DNA of 64,000 bases from Microvirga makkahensis (GTDB lineage Bacteria > Pseudomonadota > Alphaproteobacteria > Rhizobiales > Beijerinckiaceae), in the NCBI RefSeq assembly GCF_009830105.1, contig NZ_WURB01000010.1, forward strand, positions 1 through 64,000, in the 5' to 3' direction. Positions 18,250-27,763 of this stretch are shown piece by piece (the first letter of the stretch is position 1; each line of letters begins with the position of its first letter). Both the position numbers and the translations under genes were made by a program. The notes beneath the pieces were generated by a model. That model worked only from the letters and a program-made list of their open reading frames with translations, made no database searches and was not told the DNA's origin.

Positions 18250-18431
18250 TGGAAGGGCGAGCGGGCCGGGAACCGGATCCGCTTCTCGCCGACGCGGCCC
18301 TCGGTCCGCGGCAATCCTTCGAAGGATTCCGCCTGACATCTTTGACTCGATCCCCCCGCGTGTTAAGGAGCCCACGCCTTTTCCAGACAGACCCGCCCCT
18401 TTGCGGGGCTTCAAGATTTGTGGATCACGCC

Positions 18432-20435
18432 GTGCTGAACACCGTCCCCGCCGATCGCGTCACCCATTCCGATCTGGCGAACGCCGTGCGCGTCCTCGCC
18501 ATGGATGCCGTCGAACAAGCCAAATCCGGTCACCCCGGCCTGCCCATGGGCGCTGCCGACATCGCAACGGTGCTATTCACCAAGTTCCTGAAGTACGACG
18601 CCGCCGACCCGACCTGGCCCGACCGAGACCGGTTCATCCTCTCGGCCGGCCACGGCTCCATGCTGCTCTACGCCCTGCTCCACCTGACGGGCGTGAAGGG
18701 CATGACCATCGAAGAGCTCAAGAACTTCCGCAAGCTCGATTCGAAGACCCCGGGCCATCCCGAGAACTTCATGACCCCGGGCGTCGAGACGACCACGGGC
18801 CCGCTCGGCCAGGGCATCGCCACGGCGGTAGGCTTCGCGCTCGCCGAGCGCATGCTGAACGCCGAATACGGCGACGATCTCGTCGACCATCACACCTATG
18901 TGCTCGCCTCCGACGGCGACCTCATGGAAGGCATCAGCCAGGAGGCCATCGCCCTTGCCGGCCACCTGAAGCTCAACCGCATGATCGTCCTGTGGGACGA
19001 CAACGGCATCTCCATCGATGGCCCGCTCTCCATCTCCGACTCGGTCGACCAGGTGAAGCGCTTCCAGGCCTGCGGCTGGAACGCCGTGCGCATCGACGGC
19101 CATGACCCGAAGGCGATCCAGCGCGCCATTTCCCGCGCCCAGAAGTCGGACAAGCCGACGCTCATCGCCTGCAAGACCACTATCGGCTTCGGCGCGCCGA
19201 AGAAGGCAGGCACCTCCAAGGCCCACGGCGAGCCGCTCGGCGCCGAGGAACTGGCGGGCGCCAAGGCCGCTCTCGGCTGGAGCCATGAGCCCTTCGTGAT
19301 CCCGGACAATATCCGCGACGCCTGGGCGAAGGCCGGCAAGAAGGGCCGCCGCCTGCGCAAGGCCTGGGCGGACCGCCTGAGTGCCCTGCCCGCCGACCGG
19401 CGCGGCGAGTTCGAGCGTCGCGTCAGGGGCGTGCGCCCCGAGGGTCTCGGCGATGCCGTCGCGAGGCTGAAGGACCGTCTGGCGGCCGAGCCCCAGAACG
19501 TCGCCACCCGCAAGGCCAGCGAGATCGCGCTGGAGGTCATCACCGAGGCCGTGCCGGAACTGGTGCTGGGCTCGGCGGACCTGACCCCCTCCAACAACAC
19601 CAAGACCAAGAATCTCACCGCCATCTCGCCCGGCAACTTCGCGGGCCGCTACATCCATTACGGCATCCGCGAGCACGGCATGGCGGCGGCCATGAACGGC
19701 ATCGCGCTCCATGGCGGCTATGTGCCCGCCGGAGCGACCTTCCTGGTCTTCACCGATTATGCACGTCCCGCCATGCGCATCGCTTCGCTCGCCGGGATTC
19801 CCGCAGTCTACGTCATGACCCACGATTCCATCGGCCTGGGCGAGGACGGTCCCACCCACCAGCCGGTGGAGCATCTGGCCGCCCTGCGTTCCATGCCGAA
19901 GATGCGCGTGTTCCGTCCGGCGGACGCCATCGAGACGGCCGAGGCCTGGCAGATGGCTCTCGAGCGCACGGACGGGCCGACGACCCTGGCGCTCACCCGC
20001 CAGAACCTGCAGCAGGTCCGGAAAGAGGGCGGGGCGAAGAACCTCTCCGCCACCGGCGCCTACGAGCTGTCGCCTGCGAACGGCAAGGCCCGTGCCACCA
20101 TCTTCGCTTCGGGTTCCGAGGTGGAGATTGCACTCGCGGCCCAGAAGCTGCTGGCCGAGCAGAACTTCGAAGCCCGCGTGGTCTCCGTGCCGTCCCTCGA
20201 TCTGTTCCTGGCCCAGCCCGAGAAGGTGCGCCACGAGATCATCGGCGACGCGCCGATCAGGGTCGCGGTCGAGGCGGCGGTTCGCTTCGGCTGGGATTCG
20301 GTGATCGGCCCCGACGGAATTTTCGTCGGCATGCATGGGTTTGGCGCGAGCGCGCCCTACAAGGACCTCTACAAGCACTTCGGCATCACCGCCGAGGCAG
20401 TGGCGGAAAAAGTTCTCAGGACGCACAATCTCTGA
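18432..20435 (+). CDS. tkt: Transketolase
   Basis: Thiamine-diphosphate enzyme moving two-carbon ketol units between sugar phosphates (pentose phosphate and, if present, Calvin pathways). Motifs seen: [14 protein letters not shown], the ThDP-binding [30 protein letters not shown], and the pyrimidine-domain [13 protein letters not shown] with the catalytic Glu. The GTG at 18432 gives 667 aa, close to the usual length; GTG 18420 and TTG 18342 are in frame too. It heads a plus-strand run tkt-gap-pgk-fba, with 43 bp to gap. Confidence 0.95.
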   Translation: MLNTVPADRVTHSDLANAVRVLAMDAVEQAKSGHPGLPMGAADIATVLFTKFLKYDAADPTWPDRDRFILSAGHGSMLLYALLHLTGVKGMTIEELKNFRKLDSKTPGHPENFMTPGVETTTGPLGQGIATAVGFALAERMLNAEYGDDLVDHHTYVLASDGDLMEGISQEAIALAGHLKLNRMIVLWDDNGISIDGPLSISDSVDQVKRFQACGWNAVRIDGHDPKAIQRAISRAQKSDKPTLIACKTTIGFGAPKKAGTSKAHGEPLGAEELAGAKAALGWSHEPFVIPDNIRDAWAKAGKKGRRLRKAWADRLSALPADRRGEFERRVRGVRPEGLGDAVARLKDRLAAEPQNVATRKASEIALEVITEAVPELVLGSADLTPSNNTKTKNLTAISPGNFAGRYIHYGIREHGMAAAMNGIALHGGYVPAGATFLVFTDYARPAMRIASLAGIPAVYVMTHDSIGLGEDGPTHQPVEHLAALRSMPKMRVFRPADAIETAEAWQMALERTDGPTTLALTRQNLQQVRKEGGAKNLSATGAYELSPANGKARATIFASGSEVEIALAAQKLLAEQNFEARVVSVPSLDLFLAQPEKVRHEIIGDAPIRVAVEAAVRFGWDSVIGPDGIFVGMHGFGASAPYKDLYKHFGITAEAVAEKVLRTHNL

Positions 20436-20478
20436 GACCGAAGGAGGCTCAACGCCTCATCACAAGGGAGTTAAGACT

Positions 20479-21486
20479 ATGACGGTGAAGGTCGCGATCA
20501 ACGGTTTCGGTCGCATCGGACGCAACATCCTCCGCGGCATCGTGGAGAGCGGCCGGAAGGATATCGAGGTGGTTGCCATCAACGACCTCGGTCCGGTCGA
20601 GACGAACGCCCACCTGCTTCGCTTCGACTCCGTCCATGGCCGCTTCCCGGCCGATGTGGCGGTCGAGGGCGAGTTCCTCGTGATCAACGGCCAGCGCATC
20701 CGCGTGACCGCCATCAAGGATCCGGCGACCCTGCCGCACAAGGACCTCGGCGTCGACATCGCCATGGAATGCACGGGTATCTTCACCTCCAAGGAGAAAG
20801 CCTCCGCCCACCTCGCGGCGGGCGCCAAGCGCGTCATCGTCTCGGCTCCCGCTGACGGCGCCGACCTCACGGTCGTCTACGGCGTGAACCACGACAAGCT
20901 GACCAAGGATCACGTCGTCATCTCGAATGCCTCCTGCACCACGAACTGCCTCGCCCCCGTGGCGAAGGTGCTTCACGAGACGGTGGGCATCGAGAAGGGC
21001 TTCATGACCACGATCCACTCCTACACCAACGACCAGCCGACGCTGGATCAGATGCACAAGGATCTCTACCGCGCCCGTGCGGCGGCCCTGAACATGATCC
21101 CGACCTCCACGGGCGCCGCCAAGGCCGTGGGCCTCGTCCTGCCGGAGCTCAACGGCAAGCTCGACGGTTCCTCGATCCGCGTGCCGACCCCGAACGTCTC
21201 CGTGGTCGACTTCAAGTTCGTCGCCAAGAAGGCGACCACGAAGGAGGAGATCAACGAGGCGATCAAGCGCGCAGCCGATCAGGAGCTGAAGGGCATCCTC
21301 GGCTACACGAACCAGCCGAACGTCTCCTCGGACTTCAACCACGACCCGCATTCCTCGGTGTTCCACCTGGACCAGACCAAGGTGATGGAGGGCAATTTCG
21401 TGCGCGTGCTGTCCTGGTACGATAACGAGTGGGGCTTCTCGAACCGTATGGCGGACACCGCCATCGCCATGGCGAAGCTCATCTAA
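20479..21486 (+). CDS. gap: Glyceraldehyde-3-phosphate dehydrogenase
   Basis: Oxidises and phosphorylates glyceraldehyde 3-phosphate, or the reverse. The 335-aa product starts [20 protein letters not shown] (Rossmann NAD(P) site) and has the catalytic Cys153 in [11 protein letters not shown], then [18 protein letters not shown] and [13 protein letters not shown] Shine-Dalgarno (AAGGGAG) precedes the ATG. A longer frame from 20335 overlaps tkt and is rejected. Coenzyme preference cannot be decided by eye. Confidence 0.96.
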   Translation: MTVKVAINGFGRIGRNILRGIVESGRKDIEVVAINDLGPVETNAHLLRFDSVHGRFPADVAVEGEFLVINGQRIRVTAIKDPATLPHKDLGVDIAMECTGIFTSKEKASAHLAAGAKRVIVSAPADGADLTVVYGVNHDKLTKDHVVISNASCTTNCLAPVAKVLHETVGIEKGFMTTIHSYTNDQPTLDQMHKDLYRARAAALNMIPTSTGAAKAVGLVLPELNGKLDGSSIRVPTPNVSVVDFKFVAKKATTKEEINEAIKRAADQELKGILGYTNQPNVSSDFNHDPHSSVFHLDQTKVMEGNFVRVLSWYDNEWGFSNRMADTAIAMAKLI

Positions 21487-21500
21487 GGAGGGCTGCTTCG

Positions 21501-22691
21501 ATGACCGCCTTCCGCACGCTGGACCAAGCCGACGTCAAGGGAAAACGCGTTCTCGTCCGGGTTGACCTCAATGTCCCCAAGGAGAACGGCAGGGTGACTG
21601 ACGCGACGCGCATCGAGCGCGTCCTTCCCACCATCCGGGAAATCGCCGACAAGGGCGGCAGGGTGATCCTGCTCGCCCATTTCGGACGCCCGAAGGGACG
21701 CGACCCGAAGGAGTCCCTGAAGCCGGTCGCGGAAGCGGTCTCGCAGCATCTCGGAAAACCGGTGGCCTTCGCCGACGACTGCATCGGCGAAGCCGCGGCA
21801 GGCGCCGTCGCCGCCCTGAAGGACGGCGATGTGCTTCTTCTCGAGAACACCCGCTTCCATGCGGGCGAGGAGAAGAATGACGCAGGGTTCGTCCAGGAGC
21901 TGGCGAAGCTCGGCGACATCTACGTCAACGACGCCTTTTCGGCGGCCCACCGTGCCCATGCCTCCACCGAGGGCCTCGCCCGCGCGCTGCCGGCCTATGC
22001 CGGCCGCACCATGCAGGCGGAGCTCGACGCCCTCACGAAGGGCCTGGAAACTCCCAAGCGTCCCGTGGTGGCCATCGTGGGCGGCGCCAAGGTGTCCACC
22101 AAGATCGACCTCCTGGAAAACCTCGTGGCCAAGGTCGATGCCCTCGTCATCGGCGGCGGCATGGCCAACACCTTCGTGCACGCGACGGGCCTCAACATCG
22201 GCAAGTCGCTGGCGGAGAAGGACCTCGCCGCGACCGCGATGCGCATCATCGAGAAGGCACGCGCCTCCAACTGCGCGATCATCCTGCCCGTCGACGGGGT
22301 CTGCGCCTACGAGTTCAAGGCGGGCGCCCACAACCAGACCTACGGCATTGATGCGATCCCCGAGGACCAGATGATCCTCGACGTGGGCTCGCAATCGGTC
22401 GAGCGCATCTGCGCCGCCATCAACGACGCGGCGACGCTGGTGTGGAACGGCCCGCTCGGCGCGTTCGAGATCCCACCCTTCGACCAGGGCACGGTCGCGG
22501 CCGCCCGCCACGCGGCCCGGCGCACGAAGGAAGGCAAGCTCGTCTCCGTCGCCGGCGGCGGCGATACCGTTGCCGCGCTCAACCACGCTGGCGTTACGGA
22601 AAGCTTCTCCTATGTATCCACCGCAGGCGGCGCTTTCCTCGAATGGCTCGAAGGCAAGGCGCTTCCGGGCGTGGAGGCCCTGCGCGCTTGA
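21501..22691 (+). CDS. pgk: Phosphoglycerate kinase
   Basis: Transfers phosphate between 1,3-bisphosphoglycerate and ADP. The 396-aa product has [11 protein letters not shown] near the N terminus, [22 protein letters not shown], the hinge region, and the C-terminal nucleotide-binding [13 protein letters not shown] and [18 protein letters not shown]. It begins 14 bp after gap with AAGGAGG upstream, consistent with one operon. Confidence 0.96.
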   Translation: MTAFRTLDQADVKGKRVLVRVDLNVPKENGRVTDATRIERVLPTIREIADKGGRVILLAHFGRPKGRDPKESLKPVAEAVSQHLGKPVAFADDCIGEAAAGAVAALKDGDVLLLENTRFHAGEEKNDAGFVQELAKLGDIYVNDAFSAAHRAHASTEGLARALPAYAGRTMQAELDALTKGLETPKRPVVAIVGGAKVSTKIDLLENLVAKVDALVIGGGMANTFVHATGLNIGKSLAEKDLAATAMRIIEKARASNCAIILPVDGVCAYEFKAGAHNQTYGIDAIPEDQMILDVGSQSVERICAAINDAATLVWNGPLGAFEIPPFDQGTVAAARHAARRTKEGKLVSVAGGGDTVAALNHAGVTESFSYVSTAGGAFLEWLEGKALPGVEALRA

Positions 22692-22815
22692 CCGTTCCGC
22701 TCCGGCGAAGGGGATCGCCGTCCGTTCGCCGGACAACATTACGGGTGGAATGGCTTAAGCTCAGGTTCAGCTTTCACGCGCATTTAAGAAGCCAAGATCA
22801 ATCGGAGAGGACGAA

Positions 22816-23904
22816 ATGGCCCGCATCACCATGAGGCAGCTTCTGGATCACGCCGCCGAGCACGGCTACGGCGTGCCTGCCTTCAACATCAACAACATGG
22901 AGCAGGCGCTCGCGATCATGGCGGCCGCCAACGAGGTCGATGCGCCGGTGATCATCCAGGCGAGCCGCGGCGCGCGCTCCTACGCCAACGACGTCATGCT
23001 CAAGCACATGATGGACGCCGTCACGGAAATCTATCCGCACATCCCCGTCTGCGTGCATCTCGACCACGGCAACGAGCCCGCCACCTGCATGACCGCCATC
23101 CAGGCCGGGTTCACCTCGGTGATGATGGACGGCTCGCTAAAGGCGGACGGCAAGACCCCGGGCGACTGGGACTACAACGTCAGCGTCACCAGGAAGGTGG
23201 TCGAGATGGCCCATCTCGGCGGCATCTCGGTGGAAGGCGAGCTCGGTGTGCTCGGCTCCCTCGAGAGCGGCATGGGCGAGGCCGAGGACGGCCACGGCGC
23301 GGAGGGCAAGCTGTCGCACGATCAGCTCCTGACGAACCCGGACGAGGCCGTGAAGTTCGTGGCCGAAACCAAGGTCGACGCACTCGCCATCGCCATGGGC
23401 ACCTCCCACGGCGCCTACAAGTTCACCCGCAAGCCGGACGGCGCGATCCTGGCCATGCACGTGATCGAGGAGATCCACAAGAGGCTCCCGAACATGCACC
23501 TCGTGATGCACGGCTCGTCCTCCGTGCCGCAGGAGCTGCAGGACATCATCAACCAGTACGGCGGCCAGATGAAGCCGACGTGGGGCGTTCCGGTGGAAGA
23601 GATCCAGCGCGGCATCAAGCACGGTGTCCGCAAGATCAACATCGACACCGACAACCGCATGGCGATGACCGGCCAGATCCGCAAGGTCCTGTCCGAGAAC
23701 CCCGGCGAGTTCGACCCGCGCAAGTATCTGAAGCCCGCCATGGAAGCGATGACGAAGCTCTGCAGGCAGCGCTTCCAGGAGTTCAACACCGCCGGTCAGG
23801 CCTCGAAGATCAAACGCGTGTATACGCTCGCCGAGATGGCCAAGCGTTACGCCTCGGGCGAGCTCGACCCGACCTTCGGCACCACCAAGCAGGCGGCCGA
23901 GTAA
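22816..23904 (+). CDS. fba: Class II fructose-bisphosphate aldolase
   Basis: Zinc-dependent aldolase joining or splitting fructose 1,6-bisphosphate. The 362-aa product shows [11 protein letters not shown], the zinc-site [41 protein letters not shown] and [13 protein letters not shown]. It resembles the Calvin-cycle (CbbA) subtype, but no RuBisCO or PRK gene is in the window, so a glycolytic/gluconeogenic role is the safe reading. It is 124 bp after pgk, with GGAGAGGACGAA before the ATG, and may have its own promoter. Confidence 0.95.
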   Translation: MARITMRQLLDHAAEHGYGVPAFNINNMEQALAIMAAANEVDAPVIIQASRGARSYANDVMLKHMMDAVTEIYPHIPVCVHLDHGNEPATCMTAIQAGFTSVMMDGSLKADGKTPGDWDYNVSVTRKVVEMAHLGGISVEGELGVLGSLESGMGEAEDGHGAEGKLSHDQLLTNPDEAVKFVAETKVDALAIAMGTSHGAYKFTRKPDGAILAMHVIEEIHKRLPNMHLVMHGSSSVPQELQDIINQYGGQMKPTWGVPVEEIQRGIKHGVRKINIDTDNRMAMTGQIRKVLSENPGEFDPRKYLKPAMEAMTKLCRQRFQEFNTAGQASKIKRVYTLAEMAKRYASGELDPTFGTTKQAAE

Positions 23905-23930
23905 AGGCGCCTGAAATTACTGCCTCACAA

Positions 23931-24020
23931 CGTCATGGCCGGGCTTGTCCCGGCCATCCCCGTCTTGGAAGCACCGCGTGTCCGAAGACGGAGATCCCCG
24001 GCACGAGGCCGGGGACGACG
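23931..24020. repeat. Composite palindromic repeat after fba
   Basis: A perfect family A unit (ATGGCCGGGCTTGTCCCGGC, then CAT) and a second stem ATCCCCGGCACGAGGCCGGG GAC about 40 bp later. It lies between the fba stop and the fba terminator. Confidence 0.75.
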
Positions 24021-24073
24021 GAGAACGGTCTCGCTCGACCGCCCATACAGTCGCCTCAATCCTCACCGACAAG

Positions 24074-24104
24074 CGGGGCCTCGCAAGATGGCCCCGTTTT
24101 CGTT
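24074..24104 (+). terminator. Intrinsic terminator after fba
   Basis: Stem CGGGGCC/GGCCCCG (7 bp, 9-nt loop) followed by TTTTCGTT. It ends the carbon-metabolism run, 37 bp before the ThiE-like gene. Confidence 0.75.
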
Positions 24105-24140
24105 ATGGATGCTGTCCTTTCCATCCGAGTTCCACGATCG

Positions 24141-24791
24141 ATGTCCGAATCTGCCCGCCTCTACCTCATCACCCCCGTCGTGGAGGACGCCTCCTTCGCT
24201 CCCACGCTGGCCGAAGCCTGCAAGGGCGGGGCCGTGGCCGCCGTGCTGCTGCGCCTGCCCGCGGCCGACGAGCGCAGCCTCGTCAATCTGGTGAAGGCCG
24301 TCGCCTCCTCGGTCCAGGAACATGGAGCGGCCCTCATCGTCTCCACCGAGGGCGAGGCGGATCTGGCCAACGTGGCCGTGCGCGGCGGCGCCGACGGGGC
24401 CCATGTCTCGGGCGCGGACCCGGAACTCGTCCGCGAACTGCGCGAGCGCCTCAAAGGCGAGCGCGCCGTGGGCGTGGGCGGCATCCGCACCAGGGACGAC
24501 GCCATGACGCTCGGTGAAGCCGGGGTCGATTACCTGCTCTTCGGCGAGCCGCGCCGCGACGGCTCCCTGCCCTCCCTGGAAAGCGTCGCCGAGCGCGCCG
24601 CCTGGTGGGCCGAGATCTTCGAGACCCCCTGCGTGGCCTTCGCCCCCGGCCTCGACACGGTCGAGACCCTAGCGGCTACCCAGGCGGAATTCATCGCCCT
24701 CGGGGATGCGGTGTGGAGCCATCCGGACGGGCCGCTCGCGGCCGTGAAGGCGGCAGCCGAGATTCTGAGCCGGCCGGAGGCCTCGCATTGA
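24141..24791 (+). CDS. ThiE-like (thiamine phosphate synthase fold) protein, divergent
   Basis: A 216-aa TIM-barrel protein resembling thiamine phosphate synthase: ARLYLITPVVEDASF at the start, a GGADGAHVSG block where ThiE has GADGVHLGQ, and VGVGGIRTRDDAM and VDYLLFGEP in place of the ThiE phosphate-binding region. Typical ThiE residues, such as the ND pair in vNDr and the S/T-rich segment near the end, are not apparent, so activity as ThiE is doubtful. The ATG at 24141 follows the fba terminator; ATG 24105 overlaps it. Its stop overlaps the next start (TTGA). No other thi gene is nearby. Confidence 0.65.
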   Translation: MSESARLYLITPVVEDASFAPTLAEACKGGAVAAVLLRLPAADERSLVNLVKAVASSVQEHGAALIVSTEGEADLANVAVRGGADGAHVSGADPELVRELRERLKGERAVGVGGIRTRDDAMTLGEAGVDYLLFGEPRRDGSLPSLESVAERAAWWAEIFETPCVAFAPGLDTVETLAATQAEFIALGDAVWSHPDGPLAAVKAAAEILSRPEASH

Positions 24792-25690
24792 CGCGGGTCT
24801 GTGGATTCATCGGCGGCGTCCTGCTGCTGGTTTCCGTTGCGGGAGCCCAGGCGGCCGAGCCCGATCTCGCCTATGGGGCCTATCAGCGCGGCCTCTACCT
24901 GACGGCGTTCCGCGAGGCGACCCTGCGGCTCGAGAAGAACAGGAACGACGCCGCCGCCATGACCCTCCTGGGCGAGCTCTACAACCAGGGCCTCGGGGTC
25001 AAGCTCGACCCGAAGAAAGCCGCCGAATGGTATCTGCTCGCGGCCAGGCGCGGCGACGCGAACGCCATGTCCTCCCTCGGGCTCATGACCCTCGATGGAC
25101 GAGGCGTCGAGAAGAATCCCGTCGAGGGCAAGGCCTGGCTCGAAAAGGCCGCGGCCAAGGGCAACGCGGTCGCGAGCTACAATCTGGCCCTCCTGCTCCT
25201 CACCAGCGGCTCCGACATGGACCTGGAGCAGGCGGTGGAGATGCTGCGCAAGGCCGCCGATGCGGAGATCCCGGACGCGCAGCATGCACTCGGGGTGCTC
25301 TATCTCCAGGGCCGGGGGGTGGCCAAGGACACCTCCGAGGCCGCCCGTCTGTTCGAGCGCGCAGCCAAGAACGGCAGCTCCGTGGGCGAGGTGGAATACG
25401 CCATCCTGCTCTTCAACGGCGAGGGCGTGGCGAAGAGCGAATCCCAGGCCGCCCGGTATTTCCGCCGCGCTGCGGCCAAGGGGAACGCCATCGCCCAGAA
25501 CCGCCTGGCCCGCCTGCTGGTGGCAGGACGGGGCGTGCCCGCCAACAAGGTGGATGCGGCCGCCTGGCACATCCTCGCCGCGGCCCAGGGCCTCACCGAC
25601 CAATGGCTCGACGATGCGCTCAAAGACCTCAGCGCCGAGGAGCGGACCCGCGCCGAAAAGCTCGCCGCCGAACGGCTCGGGATGCGGTGA
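24788..25690 (+). CDS. Sel1-repeat periplasmic protein
   Basis: A 300-aa protein with a signal peptide (hydrophobic stretch CGFIGGVLLLVSVAGAQA) followed by about six Sel1/TPR-like repeats, for example MTLLGELYNQGLGVKLDPKK, MSSLGLMTLDGRGVEKNP and HALGVLYLQGRGVAKDT. Sel1 proteins are protein-interaction scaffolds; no specific partner is known here. The start is TTG at 24788, overlapping the upstream stop, with GGAGG 7 bases before it. No in-frame ATG would keep the signal peptide. Confidence 0.8.
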   Translation: MTRVCGFIGGVLLLVSVAGAQAAEPDLAYGAYQRGLYLTAFREATLRLEKNRNDAAAMTLLGELYNQGLGVKLDPKKAAEWYLLAARRGDANAMSSLGLMTLDGRGVEKNPVEGKAWLEKAAAKGNAVASYNLALLLLTSGSDMDLEQAVEMLRKAADAEIPDAQHALGVLYLQGRGVAKDTSEAARLFERAAKNGSSVGEVEYAILLFNGEGVAKSESQAARYFRRAAAKGNAIAQNRLARLLVAGRGVPANKVDAAAWHILAAAQGLTDQWLDDALKDLSAEERTRAEKLAAERLGMR

Positions 25691-25727
25691 GACCGCTCCG
25701 ACCCCTATCCTCTACCCGTGCCCGCCC

Positions 25728-25755
25728 CGTCATGGCCGGCTTTGCTCCGCCATGC
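25728..25755. repeat. Degenerate family A palindrome
   Basis: GTCATGGCCGGCTTTGCTCC followed by GCCATGCG is a shortened family A copy, 37 bp after the Sel1 gene. Confidence 0.5.
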
Positions 25756-25879
25756 GCCCGAAACCGCGAAGCACGGGATCAATTGAAGCGTCCTTCGGTT
25801 ATCCCCCTGCTTGACGTCGACCCTCCCGTGGTCCATCGACCCCTTTCCTTCCATTTTGCTCTTTGCCAGGACTAGTCCC

Positions 25880-26674
25880 ATGATCCGCTCGCCCCTCATG
25901 ACCGTCATGACCGATGCCGTGATGAAGGCTTCGCGCTCCCTCAAGCGCGATTTCGGCGAGGTGGAGAACCTGCAGGTTTCCCGCAAGGGCCCCGGCGATT
26001 TCGTGTCCGCCGCCGACCGCAAGGCCGAGAAGATCCTCCGCGAGGCGCTCGAGAAGGCCCGCCCCGGCTACGGCTTCGTCATGGAGGAGCAGGGCATCGT
26101 CGAAGGCAGCGACACCAGCCATCGCTGGCATATCGACCCCCTCGACGGCACCACGAACTTCCTCCACGGCCTGCCGCAATTCGCGATTTCCGTGGCCCTC
26201 GAGCGCGACGGCCAGATCGTCGCCGGCGTGATCTACGATCCTGCCAAGGACGAGCTTTTCATCGCCGAGAAGGGCAAGGGCGCCTATCTCAACAACCGCC
26301 GCATCCGCGTGGCGGCCCGCACCGAGGTGCCGGATGCGGTCGTCGCCTGCGGGCTGCCGCATATCGGCAAGGGCGACCACGGCCTCTTCCTGCGCGAATG
26401 CGCCTCCGTGATGGCCCATGTGGGCGGCATGCGCCGCTGGGGCGCCGCCGCCCTCGACCTCGCCTATGTGGCCTGCGGACGCTTCGACGCCTATTGGGAA
26501 CGGGGCCTGAACTCCTGGGACATGGCGGCGGGCATCCTCATGGTGCGCGAGGCCGGCGGCTTCGTCACCGACGCGGACGGCGTTCCGAACCCGCTCGCCA
26601 CCGGCTCCGTCGCCTGCGGGAACGAGAGCATGCATCGCGAGCTTCTCAGGCTCCTGAAAAAGTCCAAGGGCTGA
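25880..26674 (+). CDS. Inositol monophosphatase family protein (SuhB-like)
   Basis: Mg2+/Li+-sensitive phosphatase family whose bacterial members hydrolyse inositol phosphates or related sugar phosphates; SuhB also acts in rRNA transcription complexes. The 264-aa product carries both signature sites: WHIDPLDGTTNFLHG (metal binding), preceded by MEEQG, and the C-terminal LNSWDMAAG. The ATG at 25880 was preferred over 25811 because it matches the family N terminus (MIRSPLMTVMTDAVMKASRS). It precedes the MotAB-like pair by 129 bp. Confidence 0.88.
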   Translation: MIRSPLMTVMTDAVMKASRSLKRDFGEVENLQVSRKGPGDFVSAADRKAEKILREALEKARPGYGFVMEEQGIVEGSDTSHRWHIDPLDGTTNFLHGLPQFAISVALERDGQIVAGVIYDPAKDELFIAEKGKGAYLNNRRIRVAARTEVPDAVVACGLPHIGKGDHGLFLRECASVMAHVGGMRRWGAAALDLAYVACGRFDAYWERGLNSWDMAAGILMVREAGGFVTDADGVPNPLATGSVACGNESMHRELLRLLKKSKG

Positions 26675-26803
26675 TCGCCCGCGCGGGCATTTCTGGCCGA
26701 TATTTCTGTTCGTGTCCCCAGGGGAGGTCGAGCTCGCGCTTGATCCTCGCCTCCGGGGCGGTCACATTAGAGCCGGCCCGAAGCACATGAGCACAGGATA
26801 ACG

Positions 26804-27763
26804 ATGGCGGACCAACCCCTTACCCCACCGCGGATCTATCTCGTCCGCATGGCGGTCTTTCTGGTTCTGACAGGGTTCATCGCCTTCATCCTGTACCGGC
26901 AGATCTGGGCCGCCTTTCAGGCCAATCCCGGCCTCAACGCCCTGATCCTGGGCGTCATGTTCATCGGCATCATCCTGGCCATCCGGCAGGTCTGGCGCCT
27001 GTTCCCCGAGGTGCGCTGGGTCAACACCCTCCGGCAGACCGAGGAAGGGCTGGTCGCCCCGACCCCGCCCGTGCTGCTGGCCCCCATGGCCGCCTTCATC
27101 AGCAACAGGTCCGGGAACTCCCTGTCCATCGCGGCCATGCGCTCCCTGCTGGATTCGATCGGCGCCCGCCTCGATGAAGGCCGCGAGATCCTGCGCTACA
27201 TGGCGGGCCTTCTCGTGTTCCTCGGCCTTCTCGGCACCTTCTGGGGCCTGATCGACACCGTGGGCTCGGTCGGCGACATCATCGGTTCCCTGCGAACGGG
27301 ACAGGACACCGCCGCCATCTTCGACGAGCTGAAGAATTCCCTGGCAGGCCCCCTCCAGGGCATGGGACTGGCCTTCTCGGCCTCGCTCTTCGGCCTCGCC
27401 GGCTCTCTGATCCTCGGCTTCCTCGATCTCCAGGCCGGCCAAGCCCAGAGCCGCTTCTATACGGAACTTGAGGACTGGCTCGCTACCACGACCTCCGACA
27501 TGCCCGCCGACGCCTCCCTGCGGTCCACCACCTCCCATGACCTGACGGTGGCGCTCAACCGGCTCACGGCCGCCGTGAACGACGGCGCGGGCGGACGCGC
27601 GGCGACCCAGGCCATGGCGAATCTCGCCGAAGGCGTCCAGGGCCTCGTCCAGCACATGCGCGCGGAGCAGCAGATGATCCGCGACTGGGTGGAGGCCCAG
27701 GCCGCCCGCGAGAAGGAGCTGAAGCAGGTGCTCGACCGCATTTCCCGCGAAAGGCTGCCCTGA
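26804..27763 (+). CDS. MotA/TolQ/ExbB-like proton channel protein
   Basis: A 319-aa inner-membrane protein with four predicted helices at about residues 15-33, 44-64, 133-156 and 186-210. The last two lie in a MotA/ExbB-like core (MAGLLVFLGLLGTFWGLID and MGLAFSASLFGLAGSLILGF). A cytoplasmic loop sits between helices 2 and 3, and a C-terminal tail of about 100 residues is helical and charged. Its stop overlaps the start of an OmpA/MotB-like gene (TGATG), so the two are very likely partners in an ion-driven envelope motor. No flagellar gene is nearby, so it is not the flagellar stator by context. Confidence 0.8.
   Translation: MADQPLTPPRIYLVRMAVFLVLTGFIAFILYRQIWAAFQANPGLNALILGVMFIGIILAIRQVWRLFPEVRWVNTLRQTEEGLVAPTPPVLLAPMAAFISNRSGNSLSIAAMRSLLDSIGARLDEGREILRYMAGLLVFLGLLGTFWGLIDTVGSVGDIIGSLRTGQDTAAIFDELKNSLAGPLQGMGLAFSASLFGLAGSLILGFLDLQAGQAQSRFYTELEDWLATTTSDMPADASLRSTTSHDLTVALNRLTAAVNDGAGGRAATQAMANLAEGVQGLVQHMRAEQQMIRDWVEAQAAREKELKQVLDRISRERLP

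Noticed and set aside
18573-20426. Long antisense ORF (617 codons) opposite transketolase
   Set aside because: A reverse-frame shadow in GC-rich coding DNA; transketolase motifs on the plus strand are unambiguous.
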